Origin: an uncultured Acidimicrobiales bacterium
Lineage (GTDB): Bacteria > Actinomycetota > Acidimicrobiia > Acidimicrobiales > Poriferisodalaceae
DNA: 44,006 bases
Assembly: GCA_905477545.1 (NCBI GenBank)
Contig: CAJQGN010000099.1
Span: forward strand, 1-44,006
Direction: 5' to 3'
Below, in pieces: positions 28,071 to 38,603 of the stretch (the stretch's first letter is position 1; each line of letters begins with the position of its first letter). The notes beneath the pieces were generated by a model that was given only the letters and a program-made list of their open reading frames with translations, was not told the origin of the DNA and did no database searches. A program made the translations under genes and the position numbers.

Positions 28071-29162
28071 TTAGCCGAAATCTACGACTGTTCGGGCTCC
28101 CACTCGCTGTCGCATTTGCTCATATCCTTCATTGATTTGGTCAAGCTTAATGTGGCTGGAAATCATTTCGTCCAGCATTAAACGACCATCTAAATACATG
28201 TCGACGTATCTAGGCATATCCACTCGGAAAGAGTTTGATCCCATCATGGAGCCTTGTAGTCGCTTTTCCATCATGAAGACTTCGTGTCCTGGGATTTCAA
28301 TTTTTTCGCCAAGCGGCATCATTCCAACAATAACTGTTGTCCCGCCAACTTTAGATGCTGACCATGCTTGTTCACATGTAGCTTTGAGACCTATGCACTC
28401 GAATGCATAGTCGACTCCGCCGCCAGTCATTTCGTGGATAGTCATTACCGCGTCAGTCTCAGCGCCATTTACGGTGTCTGTAGCTCCCACTGCTCGAGCT
28501 GTCTCAAGTTTGTCATCAGTAACATCCACTGAAATTATTCTTCCGGCACCCGCAATTCTTGCTCCTTGGACAGCAGATAGTCCAATGCCGCCGGCACCAA
28601 AAACAGCTACCGTTGACCCCGGCTCGATTCGTGCTGTCTTGAACACAGCGCCGACACCGGTCGTCACGCCACAACCGATTAGTGCTGCGCGATCTAGCGG
28701 CATATCTGAACGGATTTTAACTACAGCGTTTTGATGAATTAGCATTTCTTCAGCGAATCCGCCGAGACGGGCAAATTGATCGACCGGTGTGCCATCCGGC
28801 TTACTCAGCCTTGGCGTAGCTCCCTTAGGGCGGGACACGGCACCATTATTTCGGCAGAGATTAGGTCGGCCAGTGAGACAAAGATTGCAATTTCCGCAGA
28901 ACACGGAGAGACAAGTAATTACATGGTCACCGGGTTTTACGTAAGAGACATCCTTACCTACAGCTTGGACTATTCCAGCGCTTTCATGTCCCATAACCGA
29001 GGGCACTGCCCCCGGCCAAGATGCATCCATAAAATGAAGGTCACTGTGACATAAACCAGCGTTCACTACCTGAACGAGAACTTCGTTGGCTTCGGGCTTA
29101 TCAATTGAAATATCTTCGATTACTAGATCGCCCGGTATTTGGTTAAGAACTGCAGCCTTCAT
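28071..29162 (-). CDS. Zn-dependent alcohol dehydrogenase (class III/NDMA-type-like)
   Basis: NAGLCHSDLHFMDASWPGAVPSVMGHESAGIV, CLSVFCGNCNLCLTGRPNLC structural Zn cysteines, VFGAGGIGLSAVQGARIAGA. Confidence 0.93.
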   Translation of the reverse strand: MKAAVLNQIPGDLVIEDISIDKPEANEVLVQVVNAGLCHSDLHFMDASWPGAVPSVMGHESAGIVQAVGKDVSYVKPGDHVITCLSVFCGNCNLCLTGRPNLCRNNGAVSRPKGATPRLSKPDGTPVDQFARLGGFAEEMLIHQNAVVKIRSDMPLDRAALIGCGVTTGVGAVFKTARIEPGSTVAVFGAGGIGLSAVQGARIAGAGRIISVDVTDDKLETARAVGATDTVNGAETDAVMTIHEMTGGGVDYAFECIGLKATCEQAWSASKVGGTTVIVGMMPLGEKIEIPGHEVFMMEKRLQGSMMGSNSFRVDMPRYVDMYLDGRLMLDEMISSHIKLDQINEGYEQMRQRVGARTVVDFG

Positions 29163-29177
29163 TGTTGGTATGCCCTC

Positions 29178-29284
29178 TCAAAAGTCTTCCTCTAAAGTCC
29201 AAAGCGTAGTCATTCCAGCCTGTCCTCGCAGCCTGTCTGCCATCTTTCTTTCGAAGAGAGCGACACCTGTTTCAACTTGCTCAT
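29178..29284 (-). pseudogene. Possible small ORF (about 35 aa) with a 1-nt frame disruption near its start
   Basis: Open frame ...DEQVETGVALFERKMADRLRGQAGMTTLWTLEEDF* ends 15 nt before the ADH start; the well-spaced ATG (AAAGG SD) at 29284 is one nucleotide out of frame. Confidence 0.35.
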
Positions 29285-29422
29285 CGTATACCTTTCAAAA
29301 AATGCGGCCACTTAGGTTTGATTTCGATTCACATATCTATCTCTTAGCCAAGAATTGAGTCGGGTTGTCTCTCTTGTCCGCATCTTCTGACATTATGACT
29401 TTTCAGAATATATGTAACTTGT

Positions 29423-30673
29423 CTAGACGCTGCGTCTCATTCTTAGGACTTCCGGATGACTGACTAGCCAAAGGATCATAAGGCAAAGACCGGTCGTTGA
29501 CATTACGGCTACCCCGGAACGGATACCTACTTGCTCCGAGATCTCACCCAAGGCGTATGCCCCGATAGGCAATGCTCCTATACCCGTGCTTAAGAGACCC
29601 ATTGCTCGGCCTCTCATTTTTTCATCGACGGCCACCAGGACAAGCGTTGATTGTGTTGCACCGAAGAAGCCACTTCCGCAAGTTGCCAAAAAGAGAGCAC
29701 CAGCAACCGCTAGCAATGAATTTCCTAGGGCAAATGGTATGAGCAGAACCATACCGAACATTGCCCCACAGACATACGAAAGCCCTCGACGTTCAGGCGA
29801 CCACCACCCCAGAATTGCCGAGCCGACCATCATCCCGAATCCAGACATAGAAGCTATTAAGCCAATCTCAGTTGGCGAAGCATTTAAATCTGCTCCGATT
29901 CTTTGCACAGCCGGAAAGTAAGCAAAGAAAAAAAAATTCGTTAAGACAGTAACGCCAATGATGCTTCTCAAGCCTCTGTTACTTTTAGCAAGCCCCACTG
30001 CTTCACGTAATTCAGCTAATGGAGATGGTCTCTCGATTTTAGAAACTATTGGCCGTAACTCTGCGTCAGGCATAAAGCCCAGAGATACGAGGCCTAACAG
30101 GAGGAAGAACGCAACCATCAGAAAAGCGGCACCGACGCCGAAGTTTTGGGCGACTACACCCCCAATTAAATTTCCGACTGCAGCACCAGAAGCTAAGGCA
30201 ATACTTTCAAAGGCCATAGCGCTATCTATATTATTTGGGCCTACAACATCCAACACTAAAGACCGGCGACTGGTCATATCTCCAACCCATCCAATTCCAG
30301 CAATTATCAGGAATGGATAAACCACCCAGAGGCGTAATTCACCTAGCATTTCGAGTCCACCAACTAGAATCACCGCAGGGATTAAAGCAAGCAGCTGCAT
30401 ACGGATGGTCGTAAGCCGGTTAAATCTATCCGCAATTACCCCTCCTACTACTCCACCTAGAAGCAGTGGCGCCCACATTGCTGTGCCTGTTAGCTGAACC
30501 ATTCTTGGAGAGTCGGTCAGTTCGTTAACATGGTAAGCGGCCAAAAAAGCTATGGCCCAACGACCCCAATGCCAACAGACACCAGTTATCCAAAGCGGCA
30601 GAAACCCGGGAACGTTAAACACAGTGCTTTTGCCACGGAATTTAGACATCCTCAGCATTCTAGAACCGATCAC
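29423..30673 (-). CDS. MFS transporter
   Basis: Multiple TM segments; PLLLGGVVGGVIADRFNRLTTIRMQ, GLLSTGIGALPIGAYALGEISEQVGIRSGVAV. Confidence 0.88.
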   Translation of the reverse strand: MIGSRMLRMSKFRGKSTVFNVPGFLPLWITGVCWHWGRWAIAFLAAYHVNELTDSPRMVQLTGTAMWAPLLLGGVVGGVIADRFNRLTTIRMQLLALIPAVILVGGLEMLGELRLWVVYPFLIIAGIGWVGDMTSRRSLVLDVVGPNNIDSAMAFESIALASGAAVGNLIGGVVAQNFGVGAAFLMVAFFLLLGLVSLGFMPDAELRPIVSKIERPSPLAELREAVGLAKSNRGLRSIIGVTVLTNFFFFAYFPAVQRIGADLNASPTEIGLIASMSGFGMMVGSAILGWWSPERRGLSYVCGAMFGMVLLIPFALGNSLLAVAGALFLATCGSGFFGATQSTLVLVAVDEKMRGRAMGLLSTGIGALPIGAYALGEISEQVGIRSGVAVMSTTGLCLMILWLVSHPEVLRMRRSV

Positions 30674-30832
30674 CAGATGGGGATCCTCGTCTTTGGTGTG
30701 ATTGTGCTCAACACGCGTGTGATCCCGCAGGTCCTCATAAAATAGTGTTCGATTCTGATGACAAACGGCAAAGATACGTTACTTGAATGTGGGTTTGGTT
30801 ATATCTTGCAGCAACTAACCAGTTGGAAACAA

Positions 30833-31888
30833 ATGACCTTAAAAGATTCATTAACCGTTTGCGTCATCCCAGGAGACGATGCTGCGCCTGAGGCGATGGC
30901 TGCAACTCTTCGAGTTCTCAAGTCTCTCGATGTCGCTATTAGCTGGGATTGTCTGCCGGAAGGTAGCGAATTATTAGAACTTGATTCAAATGACCGTGAG
31001 AAGTTTGTTATAGAACGAATAAATGCAGCGTCAACGGTCTTGTTTGGTGCTACGAACGGAGTGACTCCCGGAGCCCGTTACATGCGTTGGGGCAAATCAA
31101 CATACGCAAATGTTCGTCCGATTAAATGGCTTCCGGGCTTCAATAGCCCACTTCACTCACCAGCGGGGATTGACTATGTTATTGTCCGAGAAAATTTAGA
31201 GGACATGTATGTTGGCATCATGGGGCCTGCCTCAAAATTATTGGAGGCCAATCTAACAGACCCTCGGTCGCACGTTCCGGAAGATACAGCCGATGGTCGA
31301 TTTGCCGCCAAAATTATTACCCGTTCTGGCACCGAGCGAGTAACTCGTTTCGCCTGTGAGTTAGCTACGCAAAGACAAAACAAAATTACAGTATCTGCTA
31401 AAACTAATATGTTGCCAGCGACTGATAAATGGTTCTGTGAGATAGCCAAAGAGATCGTCCAGGAGTATCCACATTTGCATTACGAAGAATTTATTATCGA
31501 TGATTTAGCGCATCGTCTAGTTATGCGACCAGATGAACTTGACGTAGTTCTTCTGCCGAATTTGTATGGCGACATCCTGTCAGATCAAGGAGCTGGGACT
31601 ATCGGTGGTTTAGGTCTCGCTCCATCAGGTTGCTACGGAGCTGATTTCGCATATTTTGAGCCCGCTCATGGGACAGCTCCAGATATTTCTGGGCTCGGGG
31701 TAATAAACCCAACTGCAACTTTATTGTCAGCTACATTAATGTTCCGGCATTTAGGGCTTTTTTCAGCAGCCAATCGATTAGACAATGCAATCAGACGGGT
31801 TTATACAATTGGGAAAGAACTTACCCAAGATCAAGGTGGAGATAGCACCACCGAAGAGTTTGCGGATGCCGTGATAGGAGAACTGTGA
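30833..31888 (+). CDS. Isocitrate/isopropylmalate dehydrogenase family protein
   Basis: VCVIPGDDAAPEAM, VIVRENLEDMYVGIMG, LLPNLYGDILSDQGAGTIGGLGLAPSG, FEPAHGTAPDISGLGVINPTAT. ATG at 30833 preferred over 30758. Confidence 0.9.
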   Translation: MTLKDSLTVCVIPGDDAAPEAMAATLRVLKSLDVAISWDCLPEGSELLELDSNDREKFVIERINAASTVLFGATNGVTPGARYMRWGKSTYANVRPIKWLPGFNSPLHSPAGIDYVIVRENLEDMYVGIMGPASKLLEANLTDPRSHVPEDTADGRFAAKIITRSGTERVTRFACELATQRQNKITVSAKTNMLPATDKWFCEIAKEIVQEYPHLHYEEFIIDDLAHRLVMRPDELDVVLLPNLYGDILSDQGAGTIGGLGLAPSGCYGADFAYFEPAHGTAPDISGLGVINPTATLLSATLMFRHLGLFSAANRLDNAIRRVYTIGKELTQDQGGDSTTEEFADAVIGEL

Positions 31889-33000
31889 GTAACGAGAGCC
31901 ATTCACCTCGGGGTATACCCGATGATCGCCCATCTGCTGGGCAATCAGAGAAGCCTTTGTCATTCAAACTGAAAGAATTAAGACCATGGGGTATCGCTGC
32001 TTATATTGCGGCGGGTATGAGTTTAAGAGATGCTGAAACCGTCGTTGATAACCAGCTTTGGTCTGATACTCGCGGCGTCGACACTCATGGGTTTCAGAGA
32101 CTCAGTTGGTACATCGACTGGTTTCGCGATGGCTCTACAGATCCTAAAGCCCAGATGGAAATAATCCAGGAAACTCCTGCAGTGGTTGTAGCGGATGGGC
32201 ATCATGGTTTAGGTCAACTAGTGATCAGCAGATTCATGGAACACCTGATTGAAGTAGCTAAAACTAGCGGACTTGTAGCCGGTGTAATTCGCAACTCAAA
32301 TGACTGGGGTTGCGGAGCTAACTATCCATACAGTGCTGCTCAGGCAGGCTTTGTTTGTTATGGGACCACTACGAGTGTCCCGAATTTAGCTCCATTCGGA
32401 AGTCGTAGAAAACTTTTTGGTAATAACCCGATTGTTTGGACTTTTCCCCGGAGAGATGACGCTCCAATTGTTCTTGATATGGCGATGACCCCGGTTGCGC
32501 TCGGTAAGGTTCTCAGAGCTCGCGCCGAAGGAACTGAAATTCCCGAAGCCTGGGGATTTTTAGATAGAGATGGAAACCCTACGGTTAATCCAGACGTGGC
32601 AATGAAGGGTATAGTTCCGGCCATTGGAGGCTACAAAGGTATAGGAATGATAACTGCCTCGAATATTTTGGCGGGTATCTTGGCGGGTTCAAGCCACAGC
32701 GGAGATGTAGCTGTTGGCCACCGCGGACAATTTTTTCTGCTAATGGACCCAGCTATGTTCCGCGAGAAAGACAGCTACTTTAATGACATTGAAAATATGG
32801 TGGCTCAGATTCGAGCAGCTGGTGAGGAAGACAGTCTCCCCGGTCAACAAGTATTTCTACCAGGCGAAATAGAACAACAAACAATGGAGAGACATCGGGT
32901 CGAGGGTATTGTTTCCTACCCTGGATCAGTTGTTTCTTCATTGAATAAGGTCGGTATCACCTTAGGCGTTCCATTCAATTGCGAACCTATTTCTTCTTAG
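31885..33000 (+). CDS. Ldh family oxidoreductase (malate/L-lactate/sulfolactate dehydrogenase type 2-like)
   Basis: ADTRGVDTHGFQRL-like segment (WSDTRGVDTHGFQRLSWYIDWF), FGSRRKLFGNNPIVWTFPRRDDAPIVLDMAMT, GGYKGIGMITASNILAGIL; GTGA overlap with the upstream gene. Confidence 0.92.
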   Translation: MSNESHSPRGIPDDRPSAGQSEKPLSFKLKELRPWGIAAYIAAGMSLRDAETVVDNQLWSDTRGVDTHGFQRLSWYIDWFRDGSTDPKAQMEIIQETPAVVVADGHHGLGQLVISRFMEHLIEVAKTSGLVAGVIRNSNDWGCGANYPYSAAQAGFVCYGTTTSVPNLAPFGSRRKLFGNNPIVWTFPRRDDAPIVLDMAMTPVALGKVLRARAEGTEIPEAWGFLDRDGNPTVNPDVAMKGIVPAIGGYKGIGMITASNILAGILAGSSHSGDVAVGHRGQFFLLMDPAMFREKDSYFNDIENMVAQIRAAGEEDSLPGQQVFLPGEIEQQTMERHRVEGIVSYPGSVVSSLNKVGITLGVPFNCEPISS

Positions 33001-33015
33001 ATAACTTTTTCATAT

Positions 33016-34668
33016 TTATAGATGCTGATCTGATTTTTTTCTTTGGTGCGCTGGAAGCGGAAATTTGATCGGGGCTAGATAAGTCATATCAATATCTAAA
33101 AGAGTTGGGCCAGGATTTAAGATAGCCCGAGTAAAAGCCTTCTCAAATTCGTCTGTTCCGCGCACGTGTTCAGCTTTCACTCCCATACCTTCAGCTATTT
33201 TTACGAAGTCATTTTTTGGTAAATCGGTTCCATGCCGATGCCCATAAACCGAGTCCTGAATAATTCTCAGCACACCGTAGCCAGAGTCATTAAAAACGCA
33301 AATGGTTACTGGTATCTGATGTTCAGCGCAAGCGGCTAACTCGCCAATCGATAGCATTAATCCACCATCGCCTTGGATTATGACCGTTGGAGCATCTGAC
33401 CCAAGAGCGGCGCCGATTCCTAAGGGCAGACCCGGGCCGATAGCCGAACTTGCGGAACGAATAGACGTACGACTTTCAAGAACTGGAAGGAGCCGGTTGC
33501 CCCATGTGTAGTTTGGCACCGTTGAATCACGAACAATTCTTCCGTCGCGAGGAAGAATTGTTCGAATTATAGAAACAATGGCTGCATGGTCCGGGCCAAT
33601 CTCGGTAAGAAGCTCTTCCTGATCAGCCCTTTTCCGCTTTTTAAGACGTTCTAAAAACTGGTTATCTACGCTTGAGCTAGTCAGTCGTTCCGAAATGCCT
33701 TCAAGGCTTAAACGTGCATCCCCTACGATAGGCAGCGAAGATGAATAGTTACGGTTGATAACTCCAGCATCGGCGTCGATATGAATTAGGTGATCTGGTA
33801 GCGGAAGCGTCCACACTTTTGTCGCATAGTTTTGGAAACGAGTTCCAACGGCTAGGACCAGATCAGCTTCTTCAAAGGCCTCTGCCATAATGGGTCTGTC
33901 GGAACAGAATCCCAGGGACAACTCATGATCCTCAGCTATTGAGCCCCTCCCTTCTATCGTCGTCATGACTGGAGCACCGAGTATCTCGGCTAAAGCTGTC
34001 AGAGCCTTTGACCCATTTGCAATATTCACTCCACCACCCGCCCAAATTATTGGACGCTCTGCTTTCGAAAGTTGTCGAGCAGCTTCCTCAAGTAGGGATT
34101 CGTCGGGAACTAATGATGGAACTTCTCGAGTTCCCACTACTTCACAATCAACCATCTTATATTGCAAGTCAATTGGAATTTCGACTGCTCCCGGTTGGGG
34201 GCGACCGAAGCGGATGTCGTCAGCAACTCGCGCTATTTCTTTACTTATTTCCTCTCCATGACGGATAGACGAAACTTGCCGACAAATTGTTCGTAACATC
34301 TCGGCCTGCGTTTCGTGTTCATGCAAAAAGCCTTTTCCCTTGCCTCTAAAACGAGATTCGATCTGGCCTGTAATCATTAAAACTTTTGATGAAACAAATG
34401 CAGCTTCGTAAAGTCCCGCTACAGCGTTTACAGCACCCGGACCGGTTGAAGTCAAAACGACGCACAATTCTCCACTTGCTCGCGAGTATGCGTCGGCCGC
34501 ATGGGCTGCAGCCTGTTCATGTCGCACGTTGACTACCTTGATATCGTCTCTTAACGATAAAGCATCATAGATAGGCAAGTTATGGACACTCACGATGCCA
34601 AATACGTGACGTACACCAATTCTTGCGAGGGTTGCTGCAACGACTTCGCCGCCGGTCATTTGTGTCAT
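33016..34668 (-). CDS. Thiamine-pyrophosphate-binding enzyme (acetolactate synthase-like)
   Basis: RHEQAAAHAADAYSRASGELCVVLTSTGPGAVNAVAGLYEA, IQGDGGLMLSIGELAACAEHQIPVTICVFNDSGYG (TPP motif GDG..N). Confidence 0.92.
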   Translation of the reverse strand: MTQMTGGEVVAATLARIGVRHVFGIVSVHNLPIYDALSLRDDIKVVNVRHEQAAAHAADAYSRASGELCVVLTSTGPGAVNAVAGLYEAAFVSSKVLMITGQIESRFRGKGKGFLHEHETQAEMLRTICRQVSSIRHGEEISKEIARVADDIRFGRPQPGAVEIPIDLQYKMVDCEVVGTREVPSLVPDESLLEEAARQLSKAERPIIWAGGGVNIANGSKALTALAEILGAPVMTTIEGRGSIAEDHELSLGFCSDRPIMAEAFEEADLVLAVGTRFQNYATKVWTLPLPDHLIHIDADAGVINRNYSSSLPIVGDARLSLEGISERLTSSSVDNQFLERLKKRKRADQEELLTEIGPDHAAIVSIIRTILPRDGRIVRDSTVPNYTWGNRLLPVLESRTSIRSASSAIGPGLPLGIGAALGSDAPTVIIQGDGGLMLSIGELAACAEHQIPVTICVFNDSGYGVLRIIQDSVYGHRHGTDLPKNDFVKIAEGMGVKAEHVRGTDEFEKAFTRAILNPGPTLLDIDMTYLAPIKFPLPAHQRKKSDQHL

Positions 34669-34685
34669 GCAGAGAACTTAGCTCT

Positions 34686-36188
34686 TCACAGTTCCTTCAG
34701 CGCGGACGCAATTCCAGCCACTCGTTGTTTTGATTGAGTAATTTCGGGAGCTACTCCATACCAACAATGCGCGCTCACGAGAGTTCGACCATCGCCCATA
34801 ACTGCTAATTTGTCGTCGCTTAACAAGGCCGGGTGTTCCACTCCGCATGCATGAGAGAGCCGAAGTATCTCGTAACGCAGTCCAGTTACATAATTCGCTA
34901 AGCGAACTCCCTTATCGCTCGGGTCTAAACCTCTCTCCAGCCATCGTGACTGAGTTGCGACACCAGTTGGGCAGTGACCTGTGTGGCATTTTTGTGCTTG
35001 TATACAACCAATAGCCAACATTGCTTCGCGACCCACGTTTACAATGTCCACTCCAAGAGCTAGGGCCTCAGCGGCTTCTGCCGGTAATCCCAATTTTCCC
35101 GAACCAACAAAAACTATATGGTCGCTCAAACCAACTTTTGCAAACGCATTGATAACAAGTGGAAATGCATACCAAAATGGAAGCGAAACGTGATCAGAAA
35201 AAACTAATGGGGCTGCTCCAGTTCCACCTTCGCTGCCATCTACCGTTACAAAATCCGGACCTTTTTGAGTTTTGGCCATATAGGAAGCGAGGTCACTCCA
35301 AAATTTTTCATTTCCTACCGCTGATTTGATACCGACGGGAAGCCCTGTCTTCTCAGCGATTAGCTCTACAAACTCTACAAGCCCTTCGATGTCAGAGAAA
35401 ACTGTGTGGGCATTAGGGCTGGCCACATCCCTGTTAACGGGCACACCTCTTGCCTTGGCGATTTCTTTAGTGACTTTTGCCGCAGGAAGAAGTCCACCGA
35501 TACCGGGTTTAGCTCCCTGACTCAATTTGATTTCTATAGCTCTAACCGGCGCTTTCTCTATAGTTTCCATTAGTGCATCAATAGAAAAATTCCCATCTGG
35601 GTCCCGGCTACCGAAATACCCGGTACCAATTTGATATATGAGATCTCCACCATGGATGTGATGTTCCGAGATTCCACCTTCGCCAGTATTGTGCAGGCAC
35701 TTGCTTAGCTTGGCCCCTCTATTTAACGCACTGATTGCCGCACCTGATAATGAGCCAAAGCTCATTGCAGAGATATTTATAACCGACGCAGGTCTAAAAG
35801 ATTGAGGACGGTTTCGCCAGCCACCAAGAATCTTCCCGCAGGGCACTGGTGCATCATCAGACGATTTTCTTTTGAGTGGGAAGGGTGCGTTCCGGAAAAT
35901 TATGCGACCAGATTTATGTAAATCGTCATCGGTTCCGAACCCAAAGTATGAGTTTTCTTTTTTGGCTGTCGCATAGACCCAACGTCGCTGGTCCCGGCTA
36001 AACGGCCGTTCTTCATCGTTGTCAGCAACAATATACTGACGTAGCTCCGGACCAATTTTTTCGATTAGAAATCGAAAATGTCCGATCACAGGGAAATTTC
36101 TAAGAATTGAATGACGGCGCTGAATTAAGTCATATATAGCAAGCATCACAACGAGGGCGCCCACTACCGCTAGAACTACTCCAACCAT
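34686..36188 (-). CDS. FMN-binding glutamate synthase family protein (GltB domain 2-like)
   Basis: N-terminal TM, RPASVINISAMSFGSLSGAAISALNRGAKLSKCLHNTGEGGISEHH, VTVDGSEGGTGAAPLVFSDHV, CHTGHCPTGVATQ; 500 aa. Confidence 0.93.
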   Translation of the reverse strand: MVGVVLAVVGALVVMLAIYDLIQRRHSILRNFPVIGHFRFLIEKIGPELRQYIVADNDEERPFSRDQRRWVYATAKKENSYFGFGTDDDLHKSGRIIFRNAPFPLKRKSSDDAPVPCGKILGGWRNRPQSFRPASVINISAMSFGSLSGAAISALNRGAKLSKCLHNTGEGGISEHHIHGGDLIYQIGTGYFGSRDPDGNFSIDALMETIEKAPVRAIEIKLSQGAKPGIGGLLPAAKVTKEIAKARGVPVNRDVASPNAHTVFSDIEGLVEFVELIAEKTGLPVGIKSAVGNEKFWSDLASYMAKTQKGPDFVTVDGSEGGTGAAPLVFSDHVSLPFWYAFPLVINAFAKVGLSDHIVFVGSGKLGLPAEAAEALALGVDIVNVGREAMLAIGCIQAQKCHTGHCPTGVATQSRWLERGLDPSDKGVRLANYVTGLRYEILRLSHACGVEHPALLSDDKLAVMGDGRTLVSAHCWYGVAPEITQSKQRVAGIASALKEL

Positions 36189-36219
36189 GGTCTACGGCTC
36201 CTCTTTCTCGAACGGCGCT

Positions 36220-37143
36220 TCAAGTTGAGTTTGCTCCACAAATAACTAATGCAACGTTTTCTCGCTCGCTTATTCGGACATTACCAGAGCGCAATGCTGC
36301 AACGCCCAATGCTGCTGCGGGTTCTACTTCGATACCATGCACTTTTCTAAGAACTGCTTGAGCGTTAATTACATCATTGTCTCGGATTAGAACGCTCTCA
36401 GCAGCCACGGAAGTTAGCGCTTCCCACCCACGGGTACCGATACGGCGAGCCCCCAAGGCGTCTGCCGCTATACCAGAAACATCTATGTCTGTAGGTCTTG
36501 ATAGTTTTTTTGCGGCAGCGTAAGTACCGGTACCTTCAGTTTCGACGACAATCAGCCTTTTGCGAGTCCCCCACCATGAAGCGAGGCCACCAGATAGTCC
36601 TCCTCCTCCACAAGCAACTACCACGGTGGTCACTTCCGGGCATTGACTATCTAACTCTAAACCGATCGTTCCGGCGCCGTCTAACACCTCAGCTTGGTCA
36701 TAAGCGTGAACAATAGTCATTGTTCGCTTGGCTGCATAAGTAACTGAAGCTTCGAAGGCTTCAGCATAACTTTCACCGGTTTGATGAATTATCGCTCCAT
36801 GTTGTTCTAATTTTTTTATTTTCGACTCAGAAGTGATAGTCGGAACAAAAATGTTTGCGACATGCCCTAGCTCCTTAGCAGCCCATGCCACTGCAATTCC
36901 ATGGTTGCCTCCTGAAGCCGCAAGGACTCCATCGACACCCACATTTAGTTTCATGAGTGAATACAACGCTCCACGTGCTTTGAAAGAGCCACTATGTTGA
37001 AGATGTTCAAGTTTCAGAATGACCGGGTGGCCGATTCCAATGTCATCTTTAGCGATTTTTAAAATCGGTGTGCGGAGGATTCGGTTAGTAATTACTTTGT
37101 TAGCTAACTTGATTCTTTCTTGAGCATTTACTGGAGGCTCCAT
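36220..37143 (-). CDS. PLP-dependent threonine/serine dehydratase-like protein
   Basis: LKLEHLQHSGSFKARGALYSL (PLP Lys SxKxRGA), ASGGNHGIAVAWAAKELG, VACGGGGLSGGLASW; ATG at 37143 overlaps the hpaB-like stop by 1 nt. Confidence 0.92.
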   Translation of the reverse strand: MEPPVNAQERIKLANKVITNRILRTPILKIAKDDIGIGHPVILKLEHLQHSGSFKARGALYSLMKLNVGVDGVLAASGGNHGIAVAWAAKELGHVANIFVPTITSESKIKKLEQHGAIIHQTGESYAEAFEASVTYAAKRTMTIVHAYDQAEVLDGAGTIGLELDSQCPEVTTVVVACGGGGLSGGLASWWGTRKRLIVVETEGTGTYAAAKKLSRPTDIDVSGIAADALGARRIGTRGWEALTSVAAESVLIRDNDVINAQAVLRKVHGIEVEPAAALGVAALRSGNVRISERENVALVICGANST

Positions 37144-38603
37144 CAAGCGTTCGGCTCACCATCATTGGCTATAAACGCGTTTATCCTGTCTACGTATGGC
37201 TGACGGTCATAGATACCATAAAGTGCTTGTTTCATTCGAACAGGGTCGCCAAAGAAAAATTGTTCATAAAGACCTTGCCTTCCCCCGAAACTGGAAAGGC
37301 TCATATCCCATGCCAAACGAAACAATTTGAGTCGTTCGTCTGAATCTCCATTTTTACCTTGCAAAAACTTTTTTATATCGGCGCTGCCCTCACCCAGGCG
37401 ATCTGCTTCAGTCGGAATCATAATTAATCCGCTAGATGAACAAAGTTGAAGAATTTCAATCAGCCTTCGGTGCACCGCTGGGTAATAATTACGTGCAGCA
37501 TCCAACGGGCCGCGTCCAGGCGTCATGACCCCATAGCGGTTTAATGAAGCAGTTTCTTCTGAGGCTATTTTCAATGCTTTCATAATTTCGAGAGTGACAA
37601 TTACTTCAGCAACCATTTCTTGCACATGCGGATAGTCGCTTGTCCCGATCATATTTATGACAGATTGCAAAGTTCCCAGGATTGCTTCGGTTTTCGCAAT
37701 TTTAAGATTCACGACTTGGTGAGCCATGTGTAAAACAGCGCCCGTTTGGCCGTACGCCTGATTTGCCAAATCGACATCGTCGATTAAGAACACTCTCTCC
37801 CACGGGACCAGCACATCATCAAAAATGACTAGTGCATCCATCTCATCAAATCGAGAACCTAGCGGGTGATCTGCATGACTTCGACCTAAATCCAAGGGCT
37901 CCCGACACTGGAATCGCAAACCTTCGGCAGTGTTCGGTACCGAGAAACCCAACGCGTATGGCTTTAGGTCCGAGCCTCCCTTCAATACCGTAGAGGGGAA
38001 AATTAGTATTTCGTCTGAAAGAGGAAGAGTGGCTAACATCCGAGCGCCGCGCACTATTATTCCTGATGAGGTTTCTTTCACTACGCCGAGAGCGATGTAG
38101 GGGTCGTCAAACTCGTTTACTTGCTTAGATTTATCAATCTGAGGACTCGTTAAGGCGTGAGTGAGAGTTAAATCATTTTCTCTCACGTACTCAAAGTAGT
38201 TCGCTATATTCTCCCCAAATCTAGGTTGTATTTGAGCGAAGTACTCACCGGCAGTTCCAGCTGCCATCACGTTCACATTCATATAATCTGGAGTTCTGCC
38301 CATGTGGCCCAACGAGGCATCTGCCCAGACCTTGTGCATCTCAGATCGTCTACATAAATCCTCTTTGCTTTTTGGTATTACAAAACTACGTCCTACCAAA
38401 TCTCCTGAGGTTGGACTAGTCACTGTCATTTTTTCCACTAATTCAGGAGAATGCTGCATGTCGTACAAAGCAGCGAGGCTATTCACAGCATTTCGAGTGC
38501 TTGGGTGAGTTGTTGGGTCGGTAACGCGTTCTCCATTGATCCAGAGATTCGGAGGGTTTTCACGAAACCGCTGCAGTACTTGCTTCCCGGTTCGTGCTGC
38601 CAT
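37143..38603 (-). CDS. hpaB: 4-hydroxyphenylacetate 3-monooxygenase oxygenase component-like (HpaB family)
   Basis: 486 aa; [93 protein letters not shown] typical of the HpaB/PheA flavin monooxygenase family. Confidence 0.88.
   Translation of the reverse strand: MAARTGKQVLQRFRENPPNLWINGERVTDPTTHPSTRNAVNSLAALYDMQHSPELVEKMTVTSPTSGDLVGRSFVIPKSKEDLCRRSEMHKVWADASLGHMGRTPDYMNVNVMAAGTAGEYFAQIQPRFGENIANYFEYVRENDLTLTHALTSPQIDKSKQVNEFDDPYIALGVVKETSSGIIVRGARMLATLPLSDEILIFPSTVLKGGSDLKPYALGFSVPNTAEGLRFQCREPLDLGRSHADHPLGSRFDEMDALVIFDDVLVPWERVFLIDDVDLANQAYGQTGAVLHMAHQVVNLKIAKTEAILGTLQSVINMIGTSDYPHVQEMVAEVIVTLEIMKALKIASEETASLNRYGVMTPGRGPLDAARNYYPAVHRRLIEILQLCSSSGLIMIPTEADRLGEGSADIKKFLQGKNGDSDERLKLFRLAWDMSLSSFGGRQGLYEQFFFGDPVRMKQALYGIYDRQPYVDRINAFIANDGEPNA

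Noticed and set aside
29300-29340. Second selenocysteine candidate: TGA upstream of the VETGVALFERK frame on the minus strand
   Set aside because: No start codon between the preceding TAG and the TGA, no redox motif and no obvious hairpin; a frameshift explanation fits better.
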